Shown here: positions 11,059-20,185 of the stretch, piece after piece
Layout: every line of letters begins with the position of its first letter
How positions within the stretch are numbered: the first letter of the stretch is position 1
Assembly: GCF_000720455.1 (NCBI RefSeq)
Contig: NZ_JOAK01000013.1
Location: 84,488-148,487 of the forward strand
Length of the DNA stretch: 64,000 nt
From: Streptomyces virginiae
GTDB lineage: Bacteria; Actinomycetota; Actinomycetes; Streptomycetales; Streptomycetaceae
Direction: 5' to 3'
Program-made: the position numbers and the translations under genes
The notes under the pieces: model-generated
What the model saw: only the letters and a program-made list of their open reading frames with translations
What the model was told of the DNA's origin: nothing
The model's database searches: none

Positions 11059-12312
11059 GTGGCTACTTTTCAGGCCCCCAAGGGCACGTACGACCTGATC
11101 CCGCCGGTCTCCGTGAAGTACCTGGCGGTACGCGAGGCCATCGCGGCCCCGCTGCGCAACTCCGGCTACGGCTACATCGAGACCCCCGGCTTCGAGGACG
11201 TGGGCCTCTTCGCCCGCGGCGTCGGCGAGTCCACCGACATCGTCTCCAAAGAGATGTACGCCTTCGAGACCAAGGGCGGCGACCAGCTCGCCCTGCGCCC
11301 CGAGGGCACGGCCTCGGTGCTGCGCGCGGCGCTGGAGGCGAGCCTGCACAAGAAGGGCAACCTGCCGGTCAAGCTCTGGTACTCGGGCTCCTACTACCGC
11401 TACGAGAAGCCGCAGGCGGGCCGCTACCGCCACTTCTCGCAGGTCGGCGCCGAGGCGATCGGCGCCGAGGACCCCGCGCTGGACGCCGAGCTGATCATCC
11501 TGGCCGACCAGGCGTACCGCTCGCTCGGCCTGAGCGACTTCCGGATCCTGCTGAACTCGCTGGGCGACAAGGAGTGCCGCCCGGTGTACCGGGAGGCCCT
11601 GCAGTCCTTCCTGCGGGGCCTCGACCTCGACGCGGAGACCATGCGCCGCGCCGAGATCAACCCGCTGCGCGTCCTCGACGACAAGCGGGCCGACGTACAG
11701 AAGCAGCTCGTCGGCGCCCCGGTGCTGCGCGACTACCTGTGCGACGCGTGCAAGGCGTACCACGAGCAGGTCCGGGTCCTGGTGACCGCGGCCGGCGTCG
11801 CCTTCGAGGACGACGACAAGCTGGTGCGCGGCCTGGACTACTACACCCGCACCACCTTCGAGTTCGTCCACGAGGGCCTGGGCATCGCGGTCGGCGGCGG
11901 CGGCCGCTACGACGGCCTGTCCGAGATGATCGGCGGACCGGCGCTGCCGTCGGTGGGCTGGGCGCTCGGCGTGGACCGCACGGTCCTCGCGCTGGAGAAG
12001 GAGGGCGTCGAGCTCGACATCCCCGCGTCGACCTCGGTGTTCGCCGTGGCGCTGGGCGAGGCCAAGGCGACCGTGTTCGGCCTCGTGACGCAGCTGCGCA
12101 AGGCGGGCGTCGCGGCGGACATGTCGTACGGCGGCAAGGGCCTCAAGGGCGCCATGAAGGACGCGAACCGCAGCGGTGCCCGCTTCGCGATCGTCGCGGG
12201 CGACCGCGACCTCGCCGAGGGCGTCGTCCAGCTCAAGGACATGGAGTCCGGGGAGCAGACGGCCGTGCCCGTCGGCGAGCTGACCGACACGGTCAAGGCC
12301 CGCCTCGCCTGA
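11059..12312 (+). CDS. hisS: Histidyl-tRNA synthetase
   Basis: This class II aminoacyl-tRNA synthetase charges tRNA-His. The 417-residue protein has the N-terminal [13 protein letters not shown] segment, motif 2 around [20 protein letters not shown], the histidine-binding [12 protein letters not shown] segment, and motif 3 GRYDGL...[11 protein letters not shown]-terminal anticodon-binding domain with [16 protein letters not shown] follows. It starts at GTG 11059 and shares an operon with the MBL-fold hydrolase. A strong terminator follows. Confidence 0.96.
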   Translation: MATFQAPKGTYDLIPPVSVKYLAVREAIAAPLRNSGYGYIETPGFEDVGLFARGVGESTDIVSKEMYAFETKGGDQLALRPEGTASVLRAALEASLHKKGNLPVKLWYSGSYYRYEKPQAGRYRHFSQVGAEAIGAEDPALDAELIILADQAYRSLGLSDFRILLNSLGDKECRPVYREALQSFLRGLDLDAETMRRAEINPLRVLDDKRADVQKQLVGAPVLRDYLCDACKAYHEQVRVLVTAAGVAFEDDDKLVRGLDYYTRTTFEFVHEGLGIAVGGGGRYDGLSEMIGGPALPSVGWALGVDRTVLALEKEGVELDIPASTSVFAVALGEAKATVFGLVTQLRKAGVAADMSYGGKGLKGAMKDANRSGARFAIVAGDRDLAEGVVQLKDMESGEQTAVPVGELTDTVKARLA

Positions 12313-12337
12313 CGGCGACGGCGGCGAACGCCCGATG

Positions 12338-12367
12338 ACGGGGCCGGGGATCTTTCCCCGGCCCCGT
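12338..12367 (+). terminator. Terminator after hisS
   Basis: Perfect 13-bp arms (12338-12350 and 12355-12367) are joined by a TCTT loop, 26 bases after the hisS stop. Confidence 0.8.
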
Positions 12368-12433
12368 CCGTTCACAGGCTCGTACGGCACAATGGCCCGT
12401 GCTTGATCACCTGGCAGATGTGGAGCGGGCGGT

Positions 12434-13051
12434 ATGACGACACGGGACACGGACACGGAGACCGCCCGGGGGACGACCTTCGGGGCGAGCCGGGCACTGG
12501 CCCTGCTGCTGGTGATCACGGGGGCCGCGGGCCTGCTCGCCGCCTGGGTGATCACGATCGACAAGTTCAAGCTGCTGGAGGACCCGAACTTCACACCGGG
12601 CTGCAGCCTCAACCCGGTCGTCTCCTGCGGCAACATCATGAAGAGCGACCAGGCGGCCGTCTTCGGCTTCCCGAACCCCATGCTCGGCCTGGTCGCCTAC
12701 GGCATCGTGATCTGCGTCGGCATGAGCATCCTGGCCGGCGCCCGCTTCCGCGCCTGGTACTGGCTCACCTTCAACGCCGGCACGCTCTTCGGCGTCGTCT
12801 TCTGCGCCTGGCTCACCTACCAGTCGCTCTACAACATCAACGCGCTGTGCCTGTGGTGCTCCCTGGCCTGGGTCGCCACGATCCTGATGTTCTGGTACGT
12901 CACCTCCCACAACGTCCGCGCCGGGCTGCTGCCGGCCCCGGGCTGGCTCAAGAGCTTCTTCGAGGAGTTCACCTGGGTGCTGCCGGTGCTGCACATCGGG
13001 ATCATCGGCATGCTGATCCTGACCCGCTGGTGGGACTTCTGGACCTCCTGA
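12434..13051 (+). CDS. Vitamin K epoxide reductase-family membrane protein
   Basis: This VKOR-family membrane thiol oxidoreductase probably reoxidises an extracytoplasmic DsbA-like partner by passing electrons to menaquinone. The 205-residue protein has four to five transmembrane segments. The loop cysteine pair C57 and C65 is in CSLNPVVSC, and the active-site CxxC (CLWC) is at residues 139-142. The conserved S/N and FGFPNP regions lie between. It is a single-domain form without a fused thioredoxin, so a separate redox partner must exist elsewhere. The start is the ATG in GGTATGACG. Confidence 0.92.
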   Translation: MTTRDTDTETARGTTFGASRALALLLVITGAAGLLAAWVITIDKFKLLEDPNFTPGCSLNPVVSCGNIMKSDQAAVFGFPNPMLGLVAYGIVICVGMSILAGARFRAWYWLTFNAGTLFGVVFCAWLTYQSLYNINALCLWCSLAWVATILMFWYVTSHNVRAGLLPAPGWLKSFFEEFTWVLPVLHIGIIGMLILTRWWDFWTS

Positions 13052-13092
13052 CGGCGGGCGGCCCTGTCGGTGGACTCGCTTAGGCTTCCCAT

Positions 13093-14451
13093 GTGGAACC
13101 AGACCTGTTCACCGCCGCCGCCGAAGAGCGCCAGGAGAAGGACCCCGCGAGCTCGCCGCTCGCCGTCCGGATGCGCCCGCGCACCCTGGACGAGGTCGTG
13201 GGCCAGCAGCACCTGCTGAAGCCCGGATCACCGCTGCGGCGGCTGGTCGGGGAAGGGGCCGGAGGCCCGGCCGGTGCCTCCTCGGTGATCCTCTGGGGCC
13301 CGCCCGGCATCGGGAAGACGACCCTCGCCTACGTGGTCAGCCAGGCCACGCAGAAGCGCTTCGTGGAGCTCTCCGCCATCACGGCGGGCGTCAAAGAGGT
13401 ACGGGCCGTCATCGAGGGCGCGCGCCGTGCGGCCGGTGGGTACGGCAAGGAGACCGTCCTCTTCCTCGACGAGATCCACCGCTTCAGCAAGGCCCAGCAG
13501 GACTCCCTGCTGCCGGCCGTCGAGAACCGCTGGGTGACGCTGATCGCGGCCACCACGGAGAACCCGTACTTCTCGATCATCTCCCCGCTGCTGTCGCGAT
13601 CGCTGCTGCTGACGCTGGAACCGCTGACCGACGACGACCTGAGCGGGCTGATGCGGCGCGCGCTCACGGAGGAGCGGGGCCTGGCCGGGGCGGTGACCCT
13701 GCCGCAGGACGCGGAGGCGCACCTGCTGCGGATCGCCGGCGGAGACGCCAGGCGCGCGCTGACCGCGCTGGAGGCGGGAGCCGGCTCGGCCATCGCCAAG
13801 GGCGAGGACGAGATCACCCTCCAGACGCTGGAGGAGGCGGTCGACCGGGCGGCGGTCCGCTACGACAAGGACGGCGACCAGCACTACGACGTGGCGAGCG
13901 CGCTGATCAAGTCGATCCGCGGCTCCGACGTGGACGCCGCGCTGCACTACCTGGCGCGGATGATCGAGGCCGGGGAGGACCCCCGGTTCATCGCGCGCCG
14001 CCTGATGATCTCCGCGAGCGAGGACATCGGCCTCGCGGACCCGACGGCGCTGCCGATCGCGGTGGCCGCGGCCCAGGCCGTGGCGATGATCGGCTTCCCG
14101 GAGGCCGCGCTGACCCTCTCGCACGCCACGATCGCCCTGGCCCTGGCCCCCAAGTCGAACACCGCGACGACCGCGATCGGCGCGGCGCTGGCCGACGTAC
14201 GGGCGGGCCTCGCCGGATCCGTCCCGACGCACCTGCGCGACGGGCACTACAAGGGCGCGGCCAAGCTCGGGCACGCCGTCGGGTACGTGTACCCGCACGA
14301 CGTGCCGGGGGCCATCGCCAGCCAGCAGTACGCCCCGGACGAGATCCACGGCAAGCGGTACTACGAACCGACCCGCTACGGCGCCGAGGCCCGCTACGCG
14401 GACGTGGTGGAAAAGGTCCGCGAACGCCTCCGCGGCACAGACCGCCCCTAG
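13093..14451 (+). CDS. rarA: Replication-associated recombination protein A (RarA/MgsA)
   Basis: This 452-residue AAA+ ATPase acts at stalled replication forks and is related to clamp loaders and Werner-interacting protein. Walker A GPPGIGKT lies at residues 69-76 and Walker B LFLDEIH at about 118-124. The C-terminal half carries the MgsA oligomerisation region ([28 protein letters not shown], written here in part). There is no obvious Shine-Dalgarno. TAGGCT (13081-13086) lies six bases before the GTG at 13093, so the gene could be leaderless from that GTG. It is followed by a nested inverted repeat. Confidence 0.93.
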   Translation: MEPDLFTAAAEERQEKDPASSPLAVRMRPRTLDEVVGQQHLLKPGSPLRRLVGEGAGGPAGASSVILWGPPGIGKTTLAYVVSQATQKRFVELSAITAGVKEVRAVIEGARRAAGGYGKETVLFLDEIHRFSKAQQDSLLPAVENRWVTLIAATTENPYFSIISPLLSRSLLLTLEPLTDDDLSGLMRRALTEERGLAGAVTLPQDAEAHLLRIAGGDARRALTALEAGAGSAIAKGEDEITLQTLEEAVDRAAVRYDKDGDQHYDVASALIKSIRGSDVDAALHYLARMIEAGEDPRFIARRLMISASEDIGLADPTALPIAVAAAQAVAMIGFPEAALTLSHATIALALAPKSNTATTAIGAALADVRAGLAGSVPTHLRDGHYKGAAKLGHAVGYVYPHDVPGAIASQQYAPDEIHGKRYYEPTRYGAEARYADVVEKVRERLRGTDRP

Positions 14452-14454
14452 GGG

Positions 14455-14508
14455 GTGTCCGCACAGTAGCGTCGGCCGCCCGCCGCGCAGGCGGGACTTT
14501 GCGGACAC
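14455..14508 (+). terminator. Nested inverted repeat after rarA
   Basis: Outer 9-base arms GTGTCCGCA (14455-14463) and TGCGGACAC (14500-14508) enclose an inner CCCGCC/GGCGGG hairpin (14479-14484 with 14490-14495). It begins three bases after the rarA stop and probably terminates rarA. The long unpaired interior is unusual for a simple terminator. Confidence 0.5.
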
Positions 14509-14583
14509 GACCCAGGGCGTGAACACGCGCCGGCCTCGGCGTGGCCCCGGCGGGGCGGTGGTGGCGGAGCCTAGGCTCCCCGC

Positions 14584-15309
14584 ATGGGTCCGTCCCGGCC
14601 GTTCGCCCTCGCCGTCGTCGCCCTCTCCCTCGCCGGGCCCGCCGCGGCCGGATGCCATCACGACGACACCGCCACGGCCAGGGCCAGCGCCGCCGCGCTG
14701 GTGGCGCAGGTGCCGCTCAACGGGCCCGGATTCCCGCCGGACGCCGCCACGGCGAAGACCCGGCTGGCCGGCCTGAAGGTCGAGCGGGGCAGGAACTGGC
14801 AGACGTACCGGCGGGAGGAGTTCGGCAGGTACTGGTCCGACGAGACCGATGCCGTCGGCGGGCGCAACGGCTGCGACACCCGGGACGACGTCCTGCGCCG
14901 GGACCTGACGGAGCTGCGCGAGGGGGACCGCAACCAGTGCGTGGTGCTGTCCGGGGTGCTGCTCGACCCGTACACCGGCGAGCGGCTCCCGTACACCTAC
15001 CGGCGCGCCTCGCAGATCCAGACCGACCACGTCGTGGCCCTCGGCGCCGCCTGGCGGGCCGGCGCGTACGCCTGGACCCCGCAGCGCAGGCTGGAGTACG
15101 CCAACGACCTGGACGTGCTGCTCGCGGTGGACAAGCAGACCAACCAGGACAAGGGGAGCAGGACCGCCGACAAGTGGCGGCCGCCGCGGCGTGGGTTCTG
15201 GTGCGAGTACGCCCGCCGCTACACCGGCGTCAAGGCGAAGTACGGGCTGTCCGTGACCGCGCCGGAGAAGCGGGCGCTCCAGGACATGCTCGCCGCCTGC
15301 CCTCAGTGA
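14584..15309 (+). CDS. Secreted HNH-family (GmrSD/DUF1524-like) endonuclease
   Basis: The 241-residue protein has an N-terminal signal peptide ending in AAAGC, so C24 may be a lipidation site. The domain after it has the DUF1524-type HNH signature: TDHVVALGAAWRAGA with H149, then EYANDLDVLLAVD with N174, then NQDKG and KWRPP. Secreted nucleases of this type are common in streptomycetes and are thought to scavenge nucleic acids; the substrate is not known here. TAGGCT ends seven bases before the ATG and no Shine-Dalgarno is seen, suggesting a leaderless transcript. The 3' end overlaps that of the opposing DUF2470 gene by seven bases. Confidence 0.88.
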   Translation: MGPSRPFALAVVALSLAGPAAAGCHHDDTATARASAAALVAQVPLNGPGFPPDAATAKTRLAGLKVERGRNWQTYRREEFGRYWSDETDAVGGRNGCDTRDDVLRRDLTELREGDRNQCVVLSGVLLDPYTGERLPYTYRRASQIQTDHVVALGAAWRAGAYAWTPQRRLEYANDLDVLLAVDKQTNQDKGSRTADKWRPPRRGFWCEYARRYTGVKAKYGLSVTAPEKRALQDMLAACPQ

Positions 15310-16214
15310 GAGGCGGCCGAGAAGAGGGTGCGCATCGCCCGGCGCAGGCCGCAGATGTCCGCCACCGGCTCCGGGAAGTCGAAGCGGGCGTCGAAGGAGC
15401 CTCCGCAGGCGCCGCCGGTGAAGCGGACGCGCAGGCCGGCGCGGTCGAGGGCGAGCGGGACGGCGGTCATGCCCCGCGCCCCGCGGTCGCCGAGCAGCCC
15501 GCACAGCTCGCCGATCCGGTCGCCGTGGGCGGAGTGCAGGTGCTGGAGGAGTTCCGCCTCGTGCGGGGACACCGGGTCGGGCTCCGCCGCGGCCAGATCG
15601 TCGGGGTCCACGTGCTCGGCGCCCCACAGGTCGTCCACCGTGATCTCGCCGACCTCCAGGCGCAGCATCATCCAGGCCGGCCGCCCGGTGTGCGGCGCGT
15701 CGAGGGACTCGCCCAGGCCCAGCAGCTCGCCCACCGGATGCCGCTCCGCGAGCAGCGCGGCGCAGGTCCCGCGGTCGTCCCCGCGCACCGGCGTCAGCCA
15801 CCCGGCCAGCCACGCACGGCCTCGGATACGATGTGGAACGGACACCGGCGCCACATCCGTGATCTCGATCACGGCGGTGAGGTCGTCGTCCTGGGCGTGA
15901 GCGGCTGCCCTGGCAGCCGTGGATTCCCCTGAAACAAGGAGAATCACGTCCCCGTCCGGGGTGACGGTCCGCGCGACCGGCATTCCCGTCCCGAACTCCT
16001 CGGGCCCGTGACTGTCACGAGCACCGATCAGGGTGAGGGATACTGAGGCGTTGGACTCTACGAGGGTTCGTACGCGTTCGGCTCCGGTGAGCTGCCGAAC
16101 GCCTTCCCTGGGACGCGGCTGACCTTGCTTATCGTCGGCGCAAGCGGATTCTGTTTCGTCTGAATCCGAACTGCGTTGCGCACTGGGCAGGGGGATCCCA
16201 TGTGGTCGAGACAT
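15303..16214 (-). CDS. DUF2470 domain protein, possible heme/iron-related oxidoreductase
   Basis: The 303-residue product starts at ATG 16214 (MSRPHGIPLPS) behind GAGGAGG. The N-terminal half (from about residue 40) contains RVRTLVESNASVSLTLIG and resembles the flavin/pyridoxamine-oxidase-like half of HugZ-type heme proteins. The C-terminal quarter (LLQHLHSAHGDRIGELCGLL onward) resembles DUF2470. In HugZ-like heme oxygenases these two parts occur together, but a heme-cleaving role here is inference. An iron box 15 bases upstream of the start supports repression under iron-replete conditions. Its stop overlaps the HNH gene stop on the other strand. Confidence 0.8.
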   Translation of the reverse strand: MSRPHGIPLPSAQRSSDSDETESACADDKQGQPRPREGVRQLTGAERVRTLVESNASVSLTLIGARDSHGPEEFGTGMPVARTVTPDGDVILLVSGESTAARAAAHAQDDDLTAVIEITDVAPVSVPHRIRGRAWLAGWLTPVRGDDRGTCAALLAERHPVGELLGLGESLDAPHTGRPAWMMLRLEVGEITVDDLWGAEHVDPDDLAAAEPDPVSPHEAELLQHLHSAHGDRIGELCGLLGDRGARGMTAVPLALDRAGLRVRFTGGACGGSFDARFDFPEPVADICGLRRAMRTLFSAASH

Positions 16215-16228
16215 TACGTCCTCCTCGC

Positions 16229-16247
16229 TAAGGTAAGCCTCACCTAA
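16229..16247. promoter_or_regulatory. Iron box for an IdeR/DmdR1-type repressor
   Basis: The 19-base sequence TAAGGTAAGCCTCACCTAA matches the actinobacterial iron-box consensus TTAGGTTAGGCTCACCTAA at 16 of 19 positions. It lies 14 bases from the DUF2470 start on one side and 22 bases from the rpsD start on the other. The natural reading is iron-dependent repression of the minus-strand gene. Interference with rpsD transcription is possible because the same short gap must supply rpsD expression. Confidence 0.8.
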
Positions 16248-16269
16248 CTTACATGGAGGTAGGTTCCCC

Positions 16270-16881
16270 GTGAACCAGAAGCGACCCAAGGTCAAGAAGT
16301 CTCGCGCCCTCGGCATCGCCCTGACGCCGAAGGCCGTCAAGTACTTCGAGGCCCGCCCCTACCCGCCGGGCGAGCACGGCCGTGGCCGCAAGCAGAACTC
16401 GGACTACAAGGTCCGTCTGCTGGAGAAGCAGCGTCTGCGCGCTCAGTACGACATCTCCGAGCGCCAGATGGCCCGCGCGTACGACCGCGCCAAGAAGGCC
16501 GAGGGCAAGACGGGCGAGGCGCTGGTCGTCGAGCTCGAGCGTCGTCTCGACGCCCTGGTCCTGCGTTCGGGCATCGCCCGCACGATCTACCAGGCCCGCC
16601 AGATGGTCGTTCACGGCCACATCGAGGTCAACGGCGCCAAGGTCGACAAGCCGTCGTTCCGTGTCCGCCCGGACGACGTCATCACCGTGCGCGAGCGCAG
16701 CCGCGAGAAGGTTCCGTTCCAGGTCGCCCGTGAGGGTGGCTACGCAGGCGAGGGCGAGACCCCGCGCTACCTGCAGGTCAACCTGAAGGCCCTGGCCTTC
16801 CGCCTGGACCGTGACCCGAACCGCAAGGAAATCCCGGTCATCTGCGACGAGCAGCTCGTCGTCGAGTACTACGCCCGCTGA
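16270..16881 (+). CDS. rpsD: 30S ribosomal protein S4 (cysteine-free form)
   Basis: S4 is a primary 16S rRNA-binding protein of the small subunit. The 203-residue protein has an N-terminal domain beginning [15 protein letters not shown] and the conserved [11 protein letters not shown] segment. The S4 RNA-binding domain follows ([30 protein letters not shown]). The zinc-binding Cys-x2-Cys of the common S4 form is absent; the only cysteine is near the C-terminus (PVICDEQ). The GTG start follows GGAGGTAGG. The gene stands alone with its own terminator, outside the ribosomal alpha operon, which is usual for Streptomyces. Confidence 0.96.
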   Translation: MNQKRPKVKKSRALGIALTPKAVKYFEARPYPPGEHGRGRKQNSDYKVRLLEKQRLRAQYDISERQMARAYDRAKKAEGKTGEALVVELERRLDALVLRSGIARTIYQARQMVVHGHIEVNGAKVDKPSFRVRPDDVITVRERSREKVPFQVAREGGYAGEGETPRYLQVNLKALAFRLDRDPNRKEIPVICDEQLVVEYYAR

Positions 16882-16915
16882 TCTTCCGGCAGGCGTAGCC
16901 CTCACAGGCTGGTGG

Positions 16916-16950
16916 AAACCCGCCGCTCCCTCCATGGGGCGGCGGGTTTT
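16916..16950 (+). terminator. Rho-independent terminator of rpsD
   Basis: Arms 16916-16929 and 16936-16949 pair over 14 bases with one wobble and a CTCCAT loop, and the hairpin ends in TTTT. It lies 35 bases after the rpsD stop. Confidence 0.85.
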
Positions 16951-16996
16951 CCGCATTCCGGACGGTCTTCCGCATCCCGGATTCCGGGCGCAGGAC

Positions 16997-19231
16997 CTAC
17001 GGCTGATCCGCCGGCGCCGTGCTGCGCGCGACCCGCGGACCGGGCACCCCGCCCCGCTCGGCGGCCGGCCGCGGCACCCGCGCCGCCCCCCGCAGCGCCC
17101 GCACCACCAGTGCCTCCCGGCCCAGCTCCCGGCCCTCGGCCGCGTACGCCGCGTACCGCTCGGCGCCCAGCAGCTCGCCCGCCCGCTCCCGGCACATCAG
17201 CCGCGGGGCGTTGAAGTACCCCGAGCCGAACAGCTGCAGCCCCACCCCGCCCCACATCGGCTCCGCCGCGCCCTGCAGCACCGCTGCCTCGGCCGGATCC
17301 CCCTCCGCGACCGTGACCAGCGCGAGCAGCTCCAGCGCCAGCACCAGCCCGACCAGGTCGTGGAACGCGTGATTGATCTCCACGCACTCGCTCAGCAGCC
17401 GCCGGGCCTCCTGCGTGCCGCCCCCCTCCAGGGCCGCGTACGCCAGCACGTAGAGCGCGTAGGCCCTCGTCCAGCGCTCCCCGCGCTCCTCGCAGATCTC
17501 GCGGACCTCCCCGCACAGCGCGAGCGCGCCCGGCAGGTCCCCGAGGAAGGCCAGCGCCATCCCCAGCTCCACCTGGCACATCAGCACGTTGCTGTTCAGC
17601 TCCCCGGCCGCCCGGTACTGCTCCAGCGCCTCGCCGAGCAGCTCCCGGGCCCGGGCCATGTCGTCCGAGACCAGGGCCAGGCAGCCCAGCCGGTGCACCG
17701 CGTACGCCGCCGCCACCCGGTTCCCGCTGCGCGCCGCCCCGTCCCGGCACTCGTACAGCGCGCACATCGAGGCCGTCGCGTCGCCCTGCAGGGCCGCGAC
17801 GTAACCCAGCACCCACAGGGCCTTCAGCCGCGAGCTCTCGTACTCCGTCACCGCCCCGCCCGGCGGATCCAGCGTCCGGTCCAGCCAGTGCCGGCCCTCG
17901 GTCAGACGCCCGCAGCCCGCCCAGTAGAACCACAGGGTGCCCGCCAGGTACTGGCCCAGGTGCAGCTCGTCCGGCTCGTCCAGGCAGCACTCCAGGGCGA
18001 GCCGGAGGTTCGGCAGCTCCGCCTCCACCAGCGCTGCCACCTCGTGCTGGCGCGGGCTGAACCAGTCCAGCTCGCACCAGGTCGCCAGCCCCATGTACCA
18101 GTCCCGGTGCCGCCGCCGCAGCCGCGCCGCGTCACCCAGCGACTCCAGCCAGCCCGCCCCGTACAGCCGTACGGTCTCCAGCATCCGGAAGCGCACCCCC
18201 GCGGCCGTCTCCTCCCGGACCAGCAGCGACTGGGCGAGGAGCTCACCCACCAGGTCGAGCACGCCCTCCACCGGCATGTCGGGACCGGCGCACACGTATT
18301 CGGCGGCGTCGAGGTCGAACTGCCCCGCGAACACCGACAGCCGCGCCCACAGCAGCCGCTCCGCCGGAGTGCACAGCTCATGGCTCCAGCCGATGGCCGT
18401 CCGCAGCGCCCGGTGCCTCGGCAGGCCCCCGCGCGCACCGCCCGTCAGCAGTCCGAAGCGGTCCTCCAGCCGGGCGAGCACCTGGGCCGGGGACAGCGTC
18501 CGCAGCCGGCCCGCCGCCAGTTCCAGGGCGAGCGGGATCCCGTCGAGGCGCGCGCACACCTCCACGAGCTCGGCCCGGTTCGCCCCGGTCACCGCGAAGT
18601 CCGGGTCGGCGGCGGACGCCCGCGCCGCCAGCAGCGCCAGCGCCTCCTCCGGGACCGGCGGGGCGAGCGGGAAGGTCCGCTCCCCGTCCACCTCCAGCCG
18701 GCGCCGGCCCGCCGCGAGCACCCGCAGGCCGGGGGAGTGCAGCAGCAGCTCCCGTACCAGCCCGGCCGTCTCGTCCACCAGGTGCTCGAAGCCGTCCAGG
18801 ACCAGCAGCAGCCGCTTGCCGGCCAGGTGTTCGGCCAGTACGGTCCGGGGCGGCCGGGTGGTGTGGTCGGTCAGACCGAGTGCCTCGGAGAGGGTCAGCT
18901 CCAGCAGCGCCGGATCCCGTACGCAGGCCAGCTCGGCCAGCCAGACGCCGTCGCAGTAGCGTTCCTGCCCCGGCGCATGCGCCTCCTGCGCCCCTTCCGC
19001 CTCCTGCGCTCCTCGCTGGTCCGGCGCCTCCCGCGCCCCTCCGGCCGCCGACCGGGCCGCCGCGAGCACCAGCCGGGACTTGCCCACTCCGCCCACGCCG
19101 GTCACGGTCACCAGCCGCGAGGTCTCCAGGAGCCGCCCCACCTCGGCGAGTTCGGCACCCCGCCCGATGAACCCGCTCAGCTCCGAGGGAAGATTGCCCC
19201 GGGCGGTGTGTCGAAGGGGTCTCTGTCGCAT
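16997..19231 (-). CDS. STAND/NB-ARC ATPase with TPR-like C-terminus (AfsR-like, no DNA-binding domain)
   Basis: From ATG 19231 the product is 744 residues. After a short basic N-terminus comes an NB-ARC P-loop module: LSGFIGRGAEL, Walker A GVGGVGKS (residues 45-52), Walker B RLLLVLDGFEHLV, and the GIPLALELAAGRL segment typical of AfsR and bacterial LuxR-STAND regulators. The C-terminal half is alpha-helical repeats of TPR type. No BTAD, Trans_reg_C or LuxR HTH is seen at either end, so it is not a DNA-binding regulator by itself. A Glu/Ala/Gln-rich insertion (about residues 60-90) follows Walker A. A promoter fits immediately upstream and the mRNA looks leaderless. A signalling or scaffold role is plausible but unproven. 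Confidence 0.8.
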   Translation of the reverse strand: MRQRPLRHTARGNLPSELSGFIGRGAELAEVGRLLETSRLVTVTGVGGVGKSRLVLAAARSAAGGAREAPDQRGAQEAEGAQEAHAPGQERYCDGVWLAELACVRDPALLELTLSEALGLTDHTTRPPRTVLAEHLAGKRLLLVLDGFEHLVDETAGLVRELLLHSPGLRVLAAGRRRLEVDGERTFPLAPPVPEEALALLAARASAADPDFAVTGANRAELVEVCARLDGIPLALELAAGRLRTLSPAQVLARLEDRFGLLTGGARGGLPRHRALRTAIGWSHELCTPAERLLWARLSVFAGQFDLDAAEYVCAGPDMPVEGVLDLVGELLAQSLLVREETAAGVRFRMLETVRLYGAGWLESLGDAARLRRRHRDWYMGLATWCELDWFSPRQHEVAALVEAELPNLRLALECCLDEPDELHLGQYLAGTLWFYWAGCGRLTEGRHWLDRTLDPPGGAVTEYESSRLKALWVLGYVAALQGDATASMCALYECRDGAARSGNRVAAAYAVHRLGCLALVSDDMARARELLGEALEQYRAAGELNSNVLMCQVELGMALAFLGDLPGALALCGEVREICEERGERWTRAYALYVLAYAALEGGGTQEARRLLSECVEINHAFHDLVGLVLALELLALVTVAEGDPAEAAVLQGAAEPMWGGVGLQLFGSGYFNAPRLMCRERAGELLGAERYAAYAAEGRELGREALVVRALRGAARVPRPAAERGGVPGPRVARSTAPADQP

Positions 19232-19240
19232 GGGACACGG

Positions 19241-19270
19241 AGCGTACTGGTCCGGATGCGCTGCGTCCAA
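19241..19270 (-). promoter_or_regulatory. Promoter of the NB-ARC gene, probably leaderless
   Basis: On the minus strand TTGGAC (19270-19265) and TACGCT (19246-19241) are 18 bases apart. The expected start of transcription is within a few bases of the ATG at 19231, and there is no Shine-Dalgarno. Confidence 0.5.
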
Positions 19271-19392
19271 GACGCGTCGTCCCGACCCCGAATTCGGGTA
19301 CGGCCGGGTATCCCCGGCGCGATAGGGTCGGAGGACCATTTGTAGGAATCGCTGCCGCCGGCGGTTCGGGTACAGACAGAGAGCGGTGTGAC

Positions 19393-19833
19393 GTGTCCGG
19401 TGTAGAGGTGGCCGGGATCATCGTGGCCGTCTTCTGGGCCATCCTGATCTCCTTCCTCGCCGTCGCCCTGGTGCGGCTGGCGCAGGTGCTCAGGGCGACC
19501 ACCAAGCTGGTGTCCGAAGTGACCGACCAGGCCGTACCGCTCCTGGCCGACGCCTCCAGCACCGTCCGCTCCGCGCGCACCCAGCTCGACCGGGTCGACG
19601 CCATCGCGAGCGACGTCCAGGAGGTCACCTCCAACGCCTCCGCACTGTCCTCCACCGTCGCCACCGCCTTCGGGGGACCGCTCGTGAAGGTCGCGGCCTT
19701 CGGCTACGGCGTCCGCAAGGCGCTGGGCAAGGGGGACGCCGCCCCGGGCGGCGTGCCGCCGAGGGCATCCCGCCGTACTGTGATCGTTGGCCGAACGGTG
19801 CCGGCCGCCCGGCGCCGGAAGCAGAAGGACTGA
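19393..19833 (+). CDS. DUF948 membrane protein
   Basis: A 146-residue protein with one N-terminal transmembrane helix (about residues 5-27, VAGIIVAVFWAILISFLAVALV). An amphipathic helical region (QVLRATTKLVSEVTDQAVPLLADASSTV) resembling DUF948 proteins follows, with a small hydrophobic patch (GGPLVKVAAFGYGVRKALG) and a basic tail. Function is unknown. It starts at GTG 19393 and is followed seven bases later by another small membrane gene, then alaS. The trio is conserved upstream of alaS in streptomycetes as I recall. Confidence 0.85.
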   Translation: MSGVEVAGIIVAVFWAILISFLAVALVRLAQVLRATTKLVSEVTDQAVPLLADASSTVRSARTQLDRVDAIASDVQEVTSNASALSSTVATAFGGPLVKVAAFGYGVRKALGKGDAAPGGVPPRASRRTVIVGRTVPAARRRKQKD

Positions 19834-19840
19834 GACGCCG

Positions 19841-20185
19841 ATGTTCCGCCGAGCCTTCTGGTTCACCGCAGGCGCAGCCGCCGGCGTGTGGGCCACCACC
19901 AAGGTCAACCGTCAGCTCAAGAAGCTGACGCCGGAGAGCCTCGCGGCCCAGGCCGCCGACAAGGCCGTCGAGGCGGGTCACCGCCTCAAGGACTTCGCCC
20001 TCGACGTCAAAGCGGGAATGACGCAGCGCGAGGACGAGCTGAACGATGCACTGGGGCTCCACCAGGACCCCGACCGGCCCGACAACGTCACCGCCCTCCC
20101 CGGGCCGCGGCGGCTGCGGGCCATCGAGAACGACCAGATCAACCACCGACCAAAGCTTTCGTACAACCGGAATGAGGACCACTGA
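19841..20185 (+). CDS. Small membrane-associated protein (DUF6167-like)
   Basis: The 114-residue protein starts [22 protein letters not shown], a short hydrophobic N-terminal segment with glycine/alanine spacing. A charged helical region ([20 protein letters not shown]) follows. I recognise it as the DUF6167-type protein found ahead of alaS in Streptomyces, with moderate confidence; no function is known. The ATG at 19841 is chosen because the conserved hydrophobic segment begins there. Its stop overlaps the alaS start (TGATG), implying translational coupling. Confidence 0.8.
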   Translation: MFRRAFWFTAGAAAGVWATTKVNRQLKKLTPESLAAQAADKAVEAGHRLKDFALDVKAGMTQREDELNDALGLHQDPDRPDNVTALPGPRRLRAIENDQINHRPKLSYNRNEDH

